Position numbers and translations under genes: made by a program
Assembly: GCA_016748015.1 (NCBI GenBank)
Contig: JAAOMT010000070.1
Location: 62,001-126,000 of the forward strand
DNA from: Geosiphon pyriformis
Taxonomy: Eukaryota > Glomeromycota > Glomeromycetes > Archaeosporales > Geosiphonaceae
Reading direction: 5' to 3'
Length of the DNA: 64,000 nt
In this document: positions 1 to 10,714 of the stretch, piece after piece
Layout of the letters: each line of letters begins with the position of its first letter
How positions within the stretch are numbered: the first letter of the stretch is position 1
The notes under the pieces: generated by a model
The model's input: the letters and a program-made list of their open reading frames with translations, nothing else
Database searches by the model: none
What the model was told of the DNA's origin: nothing

Positions 1-1400
1 TGGAACATTGTGTAAAACAATAGCCAAAATCAGCCAAAAAAACCAGAATAAATGAAATTTGTTTATACTATTAGTATTATTTGCTTATTGGACAATAAAG
101 CAAGACACTACACAAATTACATCATTTGAATTAGTATATGATAGAACAGCAACAATACTAGTTAAAATAGAAATCAAAACATATTTAACAGAACCAATAA
201 CAGAAGAGAATTTCCAAGAAAGATTGATGAAAAAAACATATAACTTGATAGAAACACTAGAAAACAAATGGCAAAAAGCAGCTAATAATATTTAGAAGTT
301 ACAAAAAAAACAAAAAAAAAGACACAATAACCAATTACCAAATAAACCAGTTGAATTCAGGATTGAAGATAAAGTACTTTTACATTGTACCAAAATAGAA
401 AAACAATGAAGTGGAAAATTTGACCCCAAATGAGACAGACCATTTTACATAGAAGAAATTCTAAGAAATAGAGCTTATAAATTAAAATAGAACAACAAAA
501 TCTTAGCCAAAGTAGCACATAATAATCGATTAAAACCATATCATACTATAGCATTATTACTAACCAATAATATTTTACAATTGGAAGTAGAGAGAATAAT
601 AATTCAATCAGAAGAAATTCTATGAGATTTAGAACTAATAATAATTATCAACACAAACACATCAAATTATGACATCAAAACTCTATATAAAGAATTAGCA
701 CACAACAAAAGATACCAGAAAAATAGAAATTACTAACAATATCTATATACTGACACAACAACTTTTTCAACTAATTTAACAACAAAATATGAAAATTACA
801 ATTAACCAACAAATCATTCAATATAAAAATACAAAGAAGAAGTCTTAATATGAAGTACAAAGAAAACCAGAAAACATTGTCAACAGGATAATTTTAAAAG
901 TAAGAATAACAATAGAAGTACAAACAAAAGTTATACCATACCAAAAATTGACCAAAAAAACTTAGAACTAGTGGATACAACAATTTCTAAAAAACTTTTG
1001 TTATTTTTACTTGAGACAATATTTGAATATTTAAAACTTATATACAGATAAAACAAAGTGAATATTTGATACAAAAATACTACAACAACTTGAACAATTT
1101 GTGGGAAAAAACAATCTAACTATACAAACACAAGCAATATATTGATTACAAGCTGGATTTCAAGACCAACCAGAAATACTACTCAATCTAAAAATGAATA
1201 CAGTTACCACTAATCAAATAAGTAAGATAATCAATGTCCAATTTAAGAAATTACAGGTTAAAATAACACAAGTAATTTTTGAAAAAGAAGTTCAAGATAT
1301 AATTCAATTGGGAGAATTAGAAAAATTAGGAGATTTTGATGAAGCTCAATATTAAAAAGAAGAGAATAATATTACTTATAAAATATAGAAATTATATTAA
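1..1400 (+). mobile_element. Decayed Ty3/Gypsy retrotransposon, integrase C-terminal part
   Basis: An open segment at 59-295 reads like the end of a Gypsy-type integrase (VLFAYWTIKQDTTQ, then TSFELVYDRTAT). The same frame continues to about 540 through FDPK-stop-DRPFYIEEIL and ends in NRLKPYHT, the usual post-integrase pattern. The stops lie where the family has tryptophan (TGG to TGA/TAG), so this is a dead copy with G-to-A changes. 700-1400 continues as low-complexity, stop-rich remains of the same element that I cannot assign to a domain. The upstream pol region is outside the window. Confidence 0.75.
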
Positions 1401-1690
1401 TATATAAATTAGCCAATCAGAAGTAGACATAATAAATAGAGAATTCTAAGATTCCTCTCAAAAAAATTGCAAAATTCCAAGAATTTCAGGATTCTTGATG
1501 CAAAAAATTAAGAAATTGAAAAATCTCAATTATGTATATATAGTAGTAGTATTAGAAACAGAAAAGACAAACATCTGAGTTTCATTTCCTAGTTAACATC
1601 TATATACTTTATCAATAAATATATTTATTAATTTTATCAATTTAATTATTTACTATTAATACTTTATGTTGATAGTAAATTATACTTAAC
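1400..1690. repeat. AT-rich stretch after the Gypsy remnant, possible LTR
   Basis: Follows the retroelement and contains a TATATATAG motif near 1535 and AATAAA-like signals near 1615. This would fit an LTR, but no second copy is visible in the window and no clear ends (TG...CA) can be set. Low confidence. Confidence 0.3.
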
Positions 1691-2100
1691 CATACTGAAA
1701 CAATAGCTCTTGATCATGACTATTGATGGAATACTAATTTGCCTTGGTTTAATTTCTTTATTTTTTTTTATTTTTTTTATTTTTTTATTTTTTTATTTTT
1801 GTTTGTTGTTTACTAAATTAAGTAAAAATTAAATGCTGAATTGTTAATGTCAAAGAACTGGTAAAAAACCCAGAAACAAGGATAGAAACTCATAGAATTG
1901 AGAATAGCTTACCAGAAGATTACTGGCCACCATATTAAGAAAAAAATTCAAGGAATTGCAATTCCAAGAGACTACAGATAAAACAACTATTAAATCTCTG
2001 TCTATTATACAAAAAACTCAAACCCAAAACCTTCAGATTAACAAAACCTTTAGATCACGAAAAACTTCAGAGATTATCACCATCATATCAGCTATTAAGC
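1690..2100 (+). repeat. Dispersed repeat, inverted second copy at 27.32-27.64 kb
   Basis: Shares long stretches with the reverse complement of 27,320-27,640, for example AATAGCTCTTGATCATGACT here against AATAGCTCTTAATTATGACT there. Another matching pair is AGAATAGCTTACCAGAAGAT against AGAATAGCTTATCAAAAAAG. Differences are dominated by C/T and G/A exchanges. It probably belongs to a transposable element, but its class is not evident. A T-rich tract lies at 1755-1800. Confidence 0.6.
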
Positions 2101-2109
2101 ATTAAGTTA

Positions 2110-2565
2110 CAGGTTTGTTATTTGTTTTGAGATCCCAAATAATTACTTGTAACAATAATAATAAAAAAACTGTAATTTTTGTATTGATTGGTTTCTTTTA
2201 TCAGTTGGTTGATTCTTATTACCAAAATATATGATTTGTTAAAGCCAAGTTTAAGTTTAAAACAGAGGGTTAGACTGATTGGTAATGATAAAGTGGTGAC
2301 TAAAGTAAGTAGTAGTTTATATACAAGTTTGTTTAATAGAATAATTTATATGTTAAGTGTTATTGAGTCAATGGCAGTTAGTTTTAGTAAGCATTTGCTG
2401 TGTCTTTTTTTTTAGATATCAATAAAAAATTAATTGTATGTATAAATATGTAGTGTTGTTTTAATTGGCTCAAATGGCTAATTATATATAATAAGCATAT
2501 AAGTTGTATTAAGTTAGAATTATCTAATTTAATTCTGAATACTAAATAATAACTAAACTATACTT
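2110..2565 (+). mobile_element. Decayed LINE 3' end (C-terminus of ORF2 plus 3' tail)
   Basis: The open segment 2188-2415 aligns with the last ~65 residues of the LINE ORF2 at 15.6-17.5 kb: LYTSLFNRIIYMLSVIES here against LPSVLSSSVIRLLGITDA there. It is followed at 2450-2565 by a copy of the same 3' untranslated tail (GTGTTGTTTTAATTGGCTCA here, GTGTTGTCTTGACTAGTCTG there). It is a 5'-truncated copy, heavily C-to-T and G-to-A mutated. Confidence 0.7.
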
Positions 2566-2569
2566 ATTA

Positions 2570-2890
2570 AATATATAAAAAATATATAATATAGTTTTAA
2601 TTAATTTAAGTGATTAATTACATGTAATTAAAATGTAAATTATATTTATTTTAAAGTATTTTGTTTATTATATTATAATAAATAATAATTAAATATATTT
2701 TTTAAAAAATAAAAAATAAAAATTGTTTTATATTAAAATTATATAAACTAAAATTTTTATTTAATTATTTTTATAATTAAATTTTTTTTTAAATTATATT
2801 ATTATTAGCTATTATAAAAAAATAATAATTGGTTTTTTATTAATTTTATATTAAAATAAAAAAAAATTTTTTGTTTTCTTAATTTTATGA
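2570..2890. other. AT-only spacer
   Basis: Nearly pure A/T sequence between two LINE remnants. No open frame, repeat unit or RNA gene could be recognised. Confidence 0.6.
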
Positions 2891-5100
2891 TTATGACCAA
2901 AGTGAAAAGTAAAAAAGCTGTACCTAATATTTTTTCTAAGATATCTAATAAAATCCAACCAAAAAAACTCTCTTTGTTGTAAAAACTACTAAACAGAACA
3001 TCTTAAAAGTTTTTTTTAAAATATTCATAGTAAAAGGCTGTCTTTGGTGACTTTTAAAGGATTTTTCTCATCTTTAACTGGTTCTTTATCTGTCAAAGTC
3101 TTTTTAAAGAGATACATTTAGGTTAGTTCTAGTGTTGTCTCTACTTCTTCAAAAAGCCCAAAATTTTTTAATAACAGACTAGTCAACAAACTGGTTTTTT
3201 TTTCCATAGTTTCTATATTAGGTGTTGCTGGTATCTTTTTTTCAAAAAAAATGGTCAAAAAGACCAAAATTTCAGAAAAGTGAGAACAGTCACTTGTTTT
3301 ATTATTATTATACTTAAGCTTTTTATTGTATTATCTAATATGTTGTTTAAAATAGACTAAGATCAATTATTGGCTGTATTACCAAATATAGTATCCTTTA
3401 ACAAATCATTACTGGTTTTAAAAACAAAACAATAGTCTCCTGTTAGATTATCTGCTTTTGAGAACTGAATTAATTAGATAGAAACTAATTCAATTTTTTT
3501 TCTGGTTTCTGGTGTTACCATTAGTGATGCTTGAGAAACTATTGTTAATTATCAAATATTTGCTAGATAGATGGTTTTTATTCTGGTGTTTGGTGCTATT
3601 TTTAAGATTAAATTAGCTTATGTTAAGACTGCTTTTTAGTCTGTACATAGTTTTTTGGATGTAAATTTAGTATCAAAAAACAATATAAAACTTTTTTATA
3701 TAAAGTTTGCTTTTTAAAAATCTTTGAAAATTGCTCTTTTGGTTGAGTTTACAAGCTCAGTTTATTTAGCCACTTTTAAAATTGCCAAGTCTGGTAATTT
3801 TTGAGTCTGGTTCTTTTTTTACTATTGTTATGCTGCATAATATGCTTTTAGATATATTTGTTGTTAACATTAAAACAGCTTTTAGTGTATTTGGTAAAGT
3901 CATTTGTGTTGTATTAAAGTTTATAATATGTGATTATTCATTTTGAGAAACTGAATTTTGCTGTTTTTGCTTTAAATTATTGGTCACTTTTAATAAATAA
4001 AAATAATATTAGGATCTTTTTTTTGGTAAATTAAAATAAAATTATTTTGTTTTATATTAAGTTTAAAGCCAAGTTATTAATCTTTTTTTAGCTATACTGC
4101 TTTTAAAATTAGTAATATAATTTCTCAAATTGATGATTAGACATGTTTTATTCTTTGCTCTCTTAATTTTGGTTGTTATTTCCAATTTGTTTTGGTTATA
4201 TTTGGATCTTATATTGATTTAAATGCTGTAGTTATTAGAACTAATATGTTAAAAAAATGCTATATTTGATAAAAAACTTCTGAAAATTGGTACTGCTTTT
4301 GATGCCAATATTTAAATTATCTGGTTTTAAATTGTAAGATGTTTTTATCTCTTCTTTTTAAGGTTTTCAAGGCTTTTGTTCTTTGTATTATTAACAACAA
4401 GTTTTATGTCAAGACTGCTGTTTTTGTGCTTTTTTTGATTTTTTGTTCTTCTGTTGGTTTAATTTTTTTTGCTGATATAATATTTAATAATCTTGTGGTT
4501 TTTTTTTAGTTGATCTCTCTGGAATTTAAGTTGGCCAAGCTTTTTGTTTTGGTTAATTTTATTGTTAAGCCAGTTGGTTTCATGATTAAAGTATTTAAAC
4601 AATTTGTTAATAAAGATTTGGTTTCAAGTAGTGCTTTTAGTCTTAAAGTCAATAAAGTTTTAATACATATGAGTATCTTTAATAAGACTGTTGATAAGCT
4701 AAAATGAGAGATGTTTGCTTTAAAAACAGAGTATAACTATGAAAACATTAATATGTTCAACTCCTATATATGTTTGTTTTCTATTAATAATAATGTTTTT
4801 TCTAATTTAATGTTTCTTTAAAAACATAAATCTGCTGTTGTTAAGACTAATGCTTTGAAAATAGCTAAGTAACTGGTTAAATTAGTTAGTAATAATACTA
4901 TATTGTTTGAAATTATTCAAAAAATGTCTTCTTTAAATAAGTTTTCTTTTAAAGTATTAATGTAGTATAATCTAAACTGGTTTAAGTAACTGGTTATATG
5001 TAAAAAGTACATGAATTAGACTTAATTTGAAATATTAAATTTGTTCTAAAGTACAAGATAATAATTAGACCATATTTGTTAAACTTAATAAATAAAAATA
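2890..5100 (+). mobile_element. Decayed LINE-like element, ORF1 only, with the common 3' tail
   Basis: Degenerate coding sequence runs throughout on the plus strand; an early stretch (near 3190) reads VSILGVAGIFFSKKMVKKTK, and the longest open piece is 4510-4707 (65 codons, heptad-like hydrophobic spacing). It resembles the non-enzymatic first ORF of fungal LINEs; no endonuclease, RT or RNase H motif is visible. It runs directly into a tail at about 4970-5095 that matches the 3' tail of the ORF2-bearing LINE at 17.36-17.49 kb. Stops are frequent and mostly TAA/TAG/TGA at expected Trp/Gln positions. Could be an internally deleted LINE or a non-autonomous partner. Confidence 0.55.
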
Positions 5101-6200
5101 TTAAAGTAAAATATTATTAAATATTAATTAATTAATTTTAATATAAAATATTTTAATTATATTATTTTTAAATTTAAAATTATACTAAAATTGTAAAGCT
5201 ATTTTAATTTTAATAATTAATTGTTTTAAAATATTTTTAAATTGATTAGTATTTTTTATGATTATTAATTTTAATTTTTATATATTTAATATTTAATTAT
5301 TTTATTTGTTTCTTTAAAATAATAATAACTTATATCAATATTGTTTTAATAAAATTATATGAAAACAAGATTGTAGGTAATAAAATTAATTAAAAAGAAT
5401 TCAACTTCAAAGAGCAAATTGAATAAATATGGATTCAATATGTAAGATCAGTCTTATAAAATATCTCAGTCACTATTCTTTTTAAAAAATAACCAAAGAA
5501 TCTGAAGGTAAAGGGATAGTTTGTACTGTCAACAAATAATAATACACTGGTATAATTCTATGTCTTATGTTAATGTTCTTAGAATTTAATATCAAGTATT
5601 AGATGTATTTTTTAGTCATGTTTTATTTAATAATCTTTAAATTCTACAATTATATAAATCAGGAAAAAGGTAGATAAATGCCAACAAATAATCTTTTATC
5701 TCAAGATATTCAGATACTTAAAGATAAGAAAAGGAAAATTAGTGAGAAAAGAAGAATTGAAATAAAGTTGTTATTTTATTTCTTTGCTTTTATTGATTTG
5801 TACATGCTTTTCTATAACTAAGAGATTCATCACTTATATAGCTATAAAAAGTAATTAATAATTACTATCTAAAAATAGAGTGGCTAATTATATGACATCA
5901 ATGGTTAATACATGTGATAATTAATAAAAAGTATGGGTTTCAATCGTAACAATATAAAAATACAATAATTTTTATATAATTAAGATAAAAGATAAAAATT
6001 GCAAATATGACAAATAAATATTATGTAAAATATTAGCAAATAAATTTATTACAATTATGCAACAATTAAGCATTACACTAGTTACAACTTATCTTTAATT
6101 GAGATGTTACTATTATGAACATAAAGATAATAATGTAATTCTGGACATATTATATTTTTCATAAGCAGGATAACTTTCTTTTATAGTGTATAAAAGTTGA
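5100..6200. other. AT-rich desert without a recognisable gene
   Basis: A/T-dominated sequence with scattered less biased stretches (5390-5760) that look like further transposon remains. No frame longer than a few dozen codons, and no family recognised. Confidence 0.5.
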
Positions 6201-6659
6201 TTTTGGCATTTACACATTTAAAACATGTTACACAAATATATCAATACAATATGTGGCTTAAAGAATTTAAAAAGATTTTCCCATCTTACAATATACGCAT
6301 TTGAGAGATTGAACATTGGTTCGGGCCTCAAAAACCAACAGGCGACCTGAATCCGTGAATTTTGGGTTGAAACAAGATATACGAGAAACCAAGTGACTTT
6401 CCGAGTTTGACCATTTACACTGAGGATATAGTCTAATGATAAGCCTATTAGGTTCAATCTCATTCTATGATGGCTGATTATTCTTAGTCGAACGCGTTTT
6501 AAACGCGCGTTGTAATTTTGCACTTATTTTATCTTCAAAGTTGGACCGTCAGGTTGAACGTATCAAGATCTCGTTCCTTCCAGCTACTAATAACACTTTT
6601 TGGGGCTTGGGAACTTTTTCAAAAGACTAAACTACTATACTGTTAATTGAAATTTCGAA
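6200..6659. other. Transition from desert to gene island, upstream of the first gene
   Basis: Base composition shifts abruptly near 6,200 from about 80% A/T to ordinary genic composition, with CpG reappearing (for example at 6490-6510). A minus-strand open stretch at 6218-6523 has no recognisable product and is not called as a gene. Confidence 0.5.
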
Positions 6660-7657
6660 ATGGCGGCTTTTCGTGAAATAAATTTAGACAATCAAAAGCG
6701 AGAAACCCTAAGGTTTTTCCCATATTTGAATTCAGCACTAGCTAAAGGACGCCAAGTTGCAGTGTGTGCGCGCAAAAGAATCTCCAAGGTAGTCCTTAAC
6801 ATTATCAAAGCGTAAAATCTACTCCAAAGTTTCTCTCAGCTTTTGGACGAAAAACTGACTAAATAATTGATTTCGATAGGCTTTTTCCATAGATAGTGTC
6901 GAATATCACATTATCACCACACAAATCTTTGACGTCTTAAGCCGTTTGCACAGAGGCAAATCATATTTGGACAAGACACGCTTAGAAACCCCACGAGGCC
7001 TTGAAGAGGAGGCGATTGAATATCGAAAGCGGTTTCTGATGAAAAAGTATTTTCGTATATGGAAGAAAGTGATAGAAACACAGCTGCGTCTTTTGTATAA
7101 GAAACGAACTCTCGGCCTAGCTTTTGACGAATATGAAGAGAGCACAAAAGTAATTGATAAATTTTTTATGTATTTTTGAAAAAGTTGAAATTAATGACTA
7201 ACGTATAGAAAATATTCGTGACATTAAAGAAACGATTCAAGTTTGATTTTTACGGAAACTTATCATTACAACAACAAAGTAAATCAATTTCTATTGAATA
7301 TGTAAGAGCAAGATCAATTTTGAAGAAATCAAAAATGGTATATTATTCATAATTGAAAAATGAATTGTGGGTTGTGAACAAAACGCTTGCTGATACTGTT
7401 TTTACCTTTAGGTACCTCGTTATTTGAGATTCGTGAGAACAACAAAAGAAATCAGGGAAAGGTCATTGTCCAAGGATGGCGGGTTAAAAGTGAGATGGGA
7501 TCTTTTATCGAATCGGGAATCTGAATATTATACTTCATTGGCACCACAAATTTCCATTTTTCCCTTTGGCTGGAGTAGATATAGAAAAGAACGGGGAAAT
7601 TTTGGTGATGATATCTCGGCAGTAGAATATTGTACGACAGAGATGGAAATTGAATGA
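6660..7657 (+). CDS. Unrecognised 214-residue basic protein, three exons
   Basis: Proposed exons are 6660-6788, 6880-7149 and 7412-7657. Both junctions are GT-AG in phase 0 (GTAGTC...GATAG and GTAATT...TTTAG), and the frame stays open through all three, ending in TGA. The start is the first ATG (MAAFREINLDNQ). The middle exon is long, charged and predicted helical, rich in Arg/Lys/Glu (LEEEAIEYRKRFLMKKYFRI), followed by RFVRTTKEIRER. No catalytic motif, signal peptide or membrane helix is visible. The look is that of a small nuclear, nucleolar or organellar RNA-associated factor, but I do not recognise the family and assign no function. Intact splicing and an open frame argue that it is a real gene. 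Confidence 0.6.
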
Positions 7658-8646
7658 CCCGACATTGGAATCAATGAAAACTAATACAAGGTCACGAGGT
7701 CATTGCGGTCGATCTTCAAATTGAATTAAACTTTAATAAAACTTGAAAATAGCAGATGGCATAATAAATTAATTCCTGGGCGTGTGGGAAATCAGTTTTT
7801 CACAAGGAAATGCGATTGGTCGATAACCGAGTCCACTGCTACGGCTATTTTTACAATTCAAATTACAAATGTCTCATAGCAAAGTTCATGTATCCAAAAA
7901 GACGAAGAGGTATTGTATGACATTTAGGATTTCAAAAAGGAAAGCAAATAACGCGAAGCGGTAACACTGGCATTTTTAGCCTTAGCACTAATCACTTTTT
8001 CGTAGAAACATATAATATTTTCAAATACCCACCCCTTTGTTCATGTTCACGTACGACTTCAGAGAATTGGTTTCCGAGTTTCAAGAACTTTGACCTTTCT
8101 TGCCACCTCTTTACGGAGGACTACATACATCGTAACACAATTATTTGTGTTGCATACTGTATTTATATAATTCATTTCTTTTCCTACTTGACAAATTCCA
8201 TTCTTTTTTATTAGTTGCAAGATAGTATTATAAATTTTCAGAAAATTTAAGCGATTCGAATAGCTACAGGCCAAAGAAACCGACGGATAGGTACTGGGAA
8301 GGAGAAAAGGGTTCGAACCCCTTCAACTGATAAAATTTATCACGGCTTCGATGTTGAAATATCAAATATAAATATGAGAACCAAGACAAAAAATTTTATG
8401 GTTTCTTTGTATCCTGGATATATTTCTCATTTTTTATAATACACTTTTTTAACTTCAAACTCCATACCCCACTTGAGTTTTCTGAAAATTTCCCCTTTAC
8501 GCTAGGCGTAACTCTGTAATATAGCTTTAAATAATGCAATAAATATACGTACAGTTTCAATAATAAATCTAACTTGAACGTAAAATTGTGATTTTCCGAT
8601 TCTCAATCTTCAATTCAATCTATCACATTATAATAATGATGTTGAT
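7658..8646. other. Intergenic region
   Basis: About 1 kb between the unrecognised gene and the membrane-protein gene. A minus-strand open stretch at 8059-8274 shows no domain. A tRNA-like T-arm near 8308-8325 lacks a matching acceptor (see rejected items). 8560-8646 is A/T-rich and probably holds the promoter and 5' UTR of the next gene. Confidence 0.4.
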
Positions 8647-9708
8647 ATGACGACTTACAATCACAACACATTGCCAAATTCAATCGCCGAGTCTTCTATG
8701 TCAGATATAATTAATGGGACAATTTCGAACATGGTCAGACCTTCATCACAAGTCTCAACCACAGCATCATCGATTGAGATGTCGGGAGAAATATTATTGC
8801 CAATAGATGGGGAGCAACAGCCACAAAGTTCACTGAGAACAGAAGAAACAATCAATTCAAACATAAATGTTTTGTTTACAAATTCTTTTTCAGGGAGGAA
8901 CAATGACACTAATTATAACAACAACAATAATAATTTAGCGGAAACATCAACAACAAACCCAAATATTCCAATCCCCATGCCTCCTCGCGCACATGTTAAT
9001 ATTAATTTCCAACGACCGTCTCATTTATCGACATCATTTAACAATTCTCCATTACCCCAACAAAATTCAATAGAAACCTCTTCAAATTATCGCCTACTCG
9101 AATCGAATCCCAACCAGGTAACTTCAACAATATCTCAATCAATAACACCAACAAACCAACAGACCCCGTTTAACTATCGCCGTTCACCATCTCGCTGCAT
9201 AAACGTCCTTGTGCATACAACAATCATATTCATCCTAATAGTAACTACAAGTACCTACATTTGTATTTTGAAATTCGAAGGCCCGAAACAAGCTTACTTC
9301 CACGTAATCTTCGTTTTCCTATTAATCGCCGAACTTTCGATAGGTGAACGATATTATACTAGCAACCTGGCTCGAAATCGTTTGGGAGATGACAGGCGAC
9401 ATACAAATTATCTTCCACCACCACCACCCGATTCCGCAGTTAGGTTATGGGCTCCATGGAACGATCCTGAAGTTGCAATCCGAATTGCGGAGCGACACTC
9501 GAGAGCCGCTACGATAACGATAATGGCAGAATCATCGTTTGATCCTGTGTGTCCAATGGATTTTGTCGCACCACCTGCCTACGGGAATTTTAGGGATTCC
9601 ATATTGATTGACCCCACTACTGGGGGTGCTATTGAGGGTGATAGGCAAGGAAATGAAATGTCATCGATCCCAGGTTCGCTGCCTGAATATGACGCTTTGT
9701 CATTATGA
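8647..9708 (+). CDS. Two-helix membrane protein with PY-like motifs, stop followed by a long in-frame extension
   Basis: Single-exon 353-residue protein starting at ATG 8647. Residues 1-180 are a low-complexity Ser/Thr/Asn/Pro-rich region. Two hydrophobic segments follow, about 185-208 (VLVHTTIIFILIVTTSTYIC) and 216-233 (YFHVIFVFLLIAELSIG), joined by a short loop. The tail has a polyproline run at 257-261, PPAY at 309-312 and LPEYDALSL at the C-terminus. PPxY/LPxY motifs bind WW domains of Rsp5/Nedd4 ubiquitin ligases, so an adaptor or substrate role at a membrane is possible, but this is inference. The TGA at 9706-9708 is followed in the same frame by 177 further sense codons (9709-10239) of similar composition. 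The family is not recognised. Confidence 0.65.
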   Translation: MTTYNHNTLPNSIAESSMSDIINGTISNMVRPSSQVSTTASSIEMSGEILLPIDGEQQPQSSLRTEETINSNINVLFTNSFSGRNNDTNYNNNNNNLAETSTTNPNIPIPMPPRAHVNINFQRPSHLSTSFNNSPLPQQNSIETSSNYRLLESNPNQVTSTISQSITPTNQQTPFNYRRSPSRCINVLVHTTIIFILIVTTSTYICILKFEGPKQAYFHVIFVFLLIAELSIGERYYTSNLARNRLGDDRRHTNYLPPPPPDSAVRLWAPWNDPEVAIRIAERHSRAATITIMAESSFDPVCPMDFVAPPAYGNFRDSILIDPTTGGAIEGDRQGNEMSSIPGSLPEYDALSL

Positions 9709-10242
9709 TCATCCGTACGATCTAGTGTACATACAGTTCAATCAACAAGAGACGAAAATATGGGTCGTAGAAGAAATGGAGGTGTTGAAGCGACAGTTAT
9801 TGGTGGTGGTACTATTAGTAATAGTCGGGAAGTTGCAAATGGGAGTGATGAAAGGAATTTTGCCACTTTAATTGCTGGTAACAATAACGTATCTAGTTCA
9901 AGACAAACCACAACATCGATGACCCAACGGCCGACTATTGTGGAAGAAAATAGTGCCTCTTCTCGGAATCACCCAGGTGCTCAATCTGCTTTAAATCGCC
10001 ATCACACAATGTCCTCTCATTGTAATGTTCAAAGACAGTGTTCCAGTGCTACTGTTGCTGGAGGACGAATTCTGAGATCAATATCCCCACTTTTAGAGTA
10101 TCATCATTTCAATCCGCGACAACCTCAGTACACCGCACCGAATGGATCCGTAATGACTTCCACAAGTTTCCTTTTTGATGCAGCCCTAAACTCTTCTACT
10201 CATTTTCTAATTCCACTGCCCCGAACAAGGGGTTCACAATGA
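9709..10242 (+). CDS. In-frame C-terminal extension after the TGA at 9706
   Basis: 177 codons open in the same frame as the upstream 353-codon ORF, ending at TGA 10240-10242. An internal ATG at 9760 (MGRRRNGG) could also start it as a separate ORF. The product is Ser/Asn/Gln-rich like the upstream half (residues such as SSRQTTTSMTQRPTIVEENS), with no domain. Explanations are a nonsense mutation splitting a 531-codon gene, stop-codon readthrough, an unseen intron removing the TGA, or a second small gene. Sequence alone cannot decide. Confidence 0.4.
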   Translation, partial: SSVRSSVHTVQSTRDENMGRRRNGGVEATVIGGGTISNSREVANGSDERNFATLIAGNNNVSSSRQTTTSMTQRPTIVEENSASSRNHPGAQSALNRHHTMSSHCNVQRQCSSATVAGGRILRSISPLLEYHHFNPRQPQYTAPNGSVMTSTSFLFDAALNSSTHFLIPLPRTRGSQ

Positions 10243-10714
10243 GTTTCGTGTTGGTTTAGTTTTGAAGTTGGTAGGATAAAGATTGTGCAATGAGCAGTGT
10301 CGGTTCATCTTTCCCTTAGAATGAAATCAGTTGTAATTTATTGTTCATAAAATTGTAATTTTGAGAAAACAATGGTTAATCATTATCAAAAAAATAAAAT
10401 TTTCGGAGTCAAATACAATGTGTTTTCAGTTCGCCAAATAATTCAGAGAATTTTATAAAATGACCCTTGATTTCTTGGAATCTGTATTATCGCTACTAGA
10501 ACACTTACAATCTACACAAGAAATGCTATGATTCTGGGTTATTGTACGAATATATTCTGAGAAAAATCAAGACACTTATCAAATCTTAGCAATAGATTGT
10601 TCGTGGATGAAGTAAATCTCACGTTCGAATTTGCGAGGCCAAAATTCGAATCTTGTCCTATCGCTGATTAGTGGAATGCTTTATTCTAACGATTACAGCC
10701 GTAATAAATTATCA
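10243..10714. other. 3' intergenic region between convergent genes
   Basis: Holds the presumed 3' UTRs of the membrane-protein gene (plus strand; AATAAA near 10,395) and MUS81 (minus strand). No gene seen. Confidence 0.45.

Noticed and set aside
6906-7147. Two overlapping minus-strand ORFs of 77-79 codons
   Set aside because: Antisense to exon 2 of a spliced plus-strand gene with good junctions.
8295-8335. GGGTTCGAACCCC, a perfect tRNA T-arm-like sequence
   Set aside because: No matching 5' acceptor strand, D-arm or anticodon arm lies at the proper distance upstream, so a tRNA gene is not supported.
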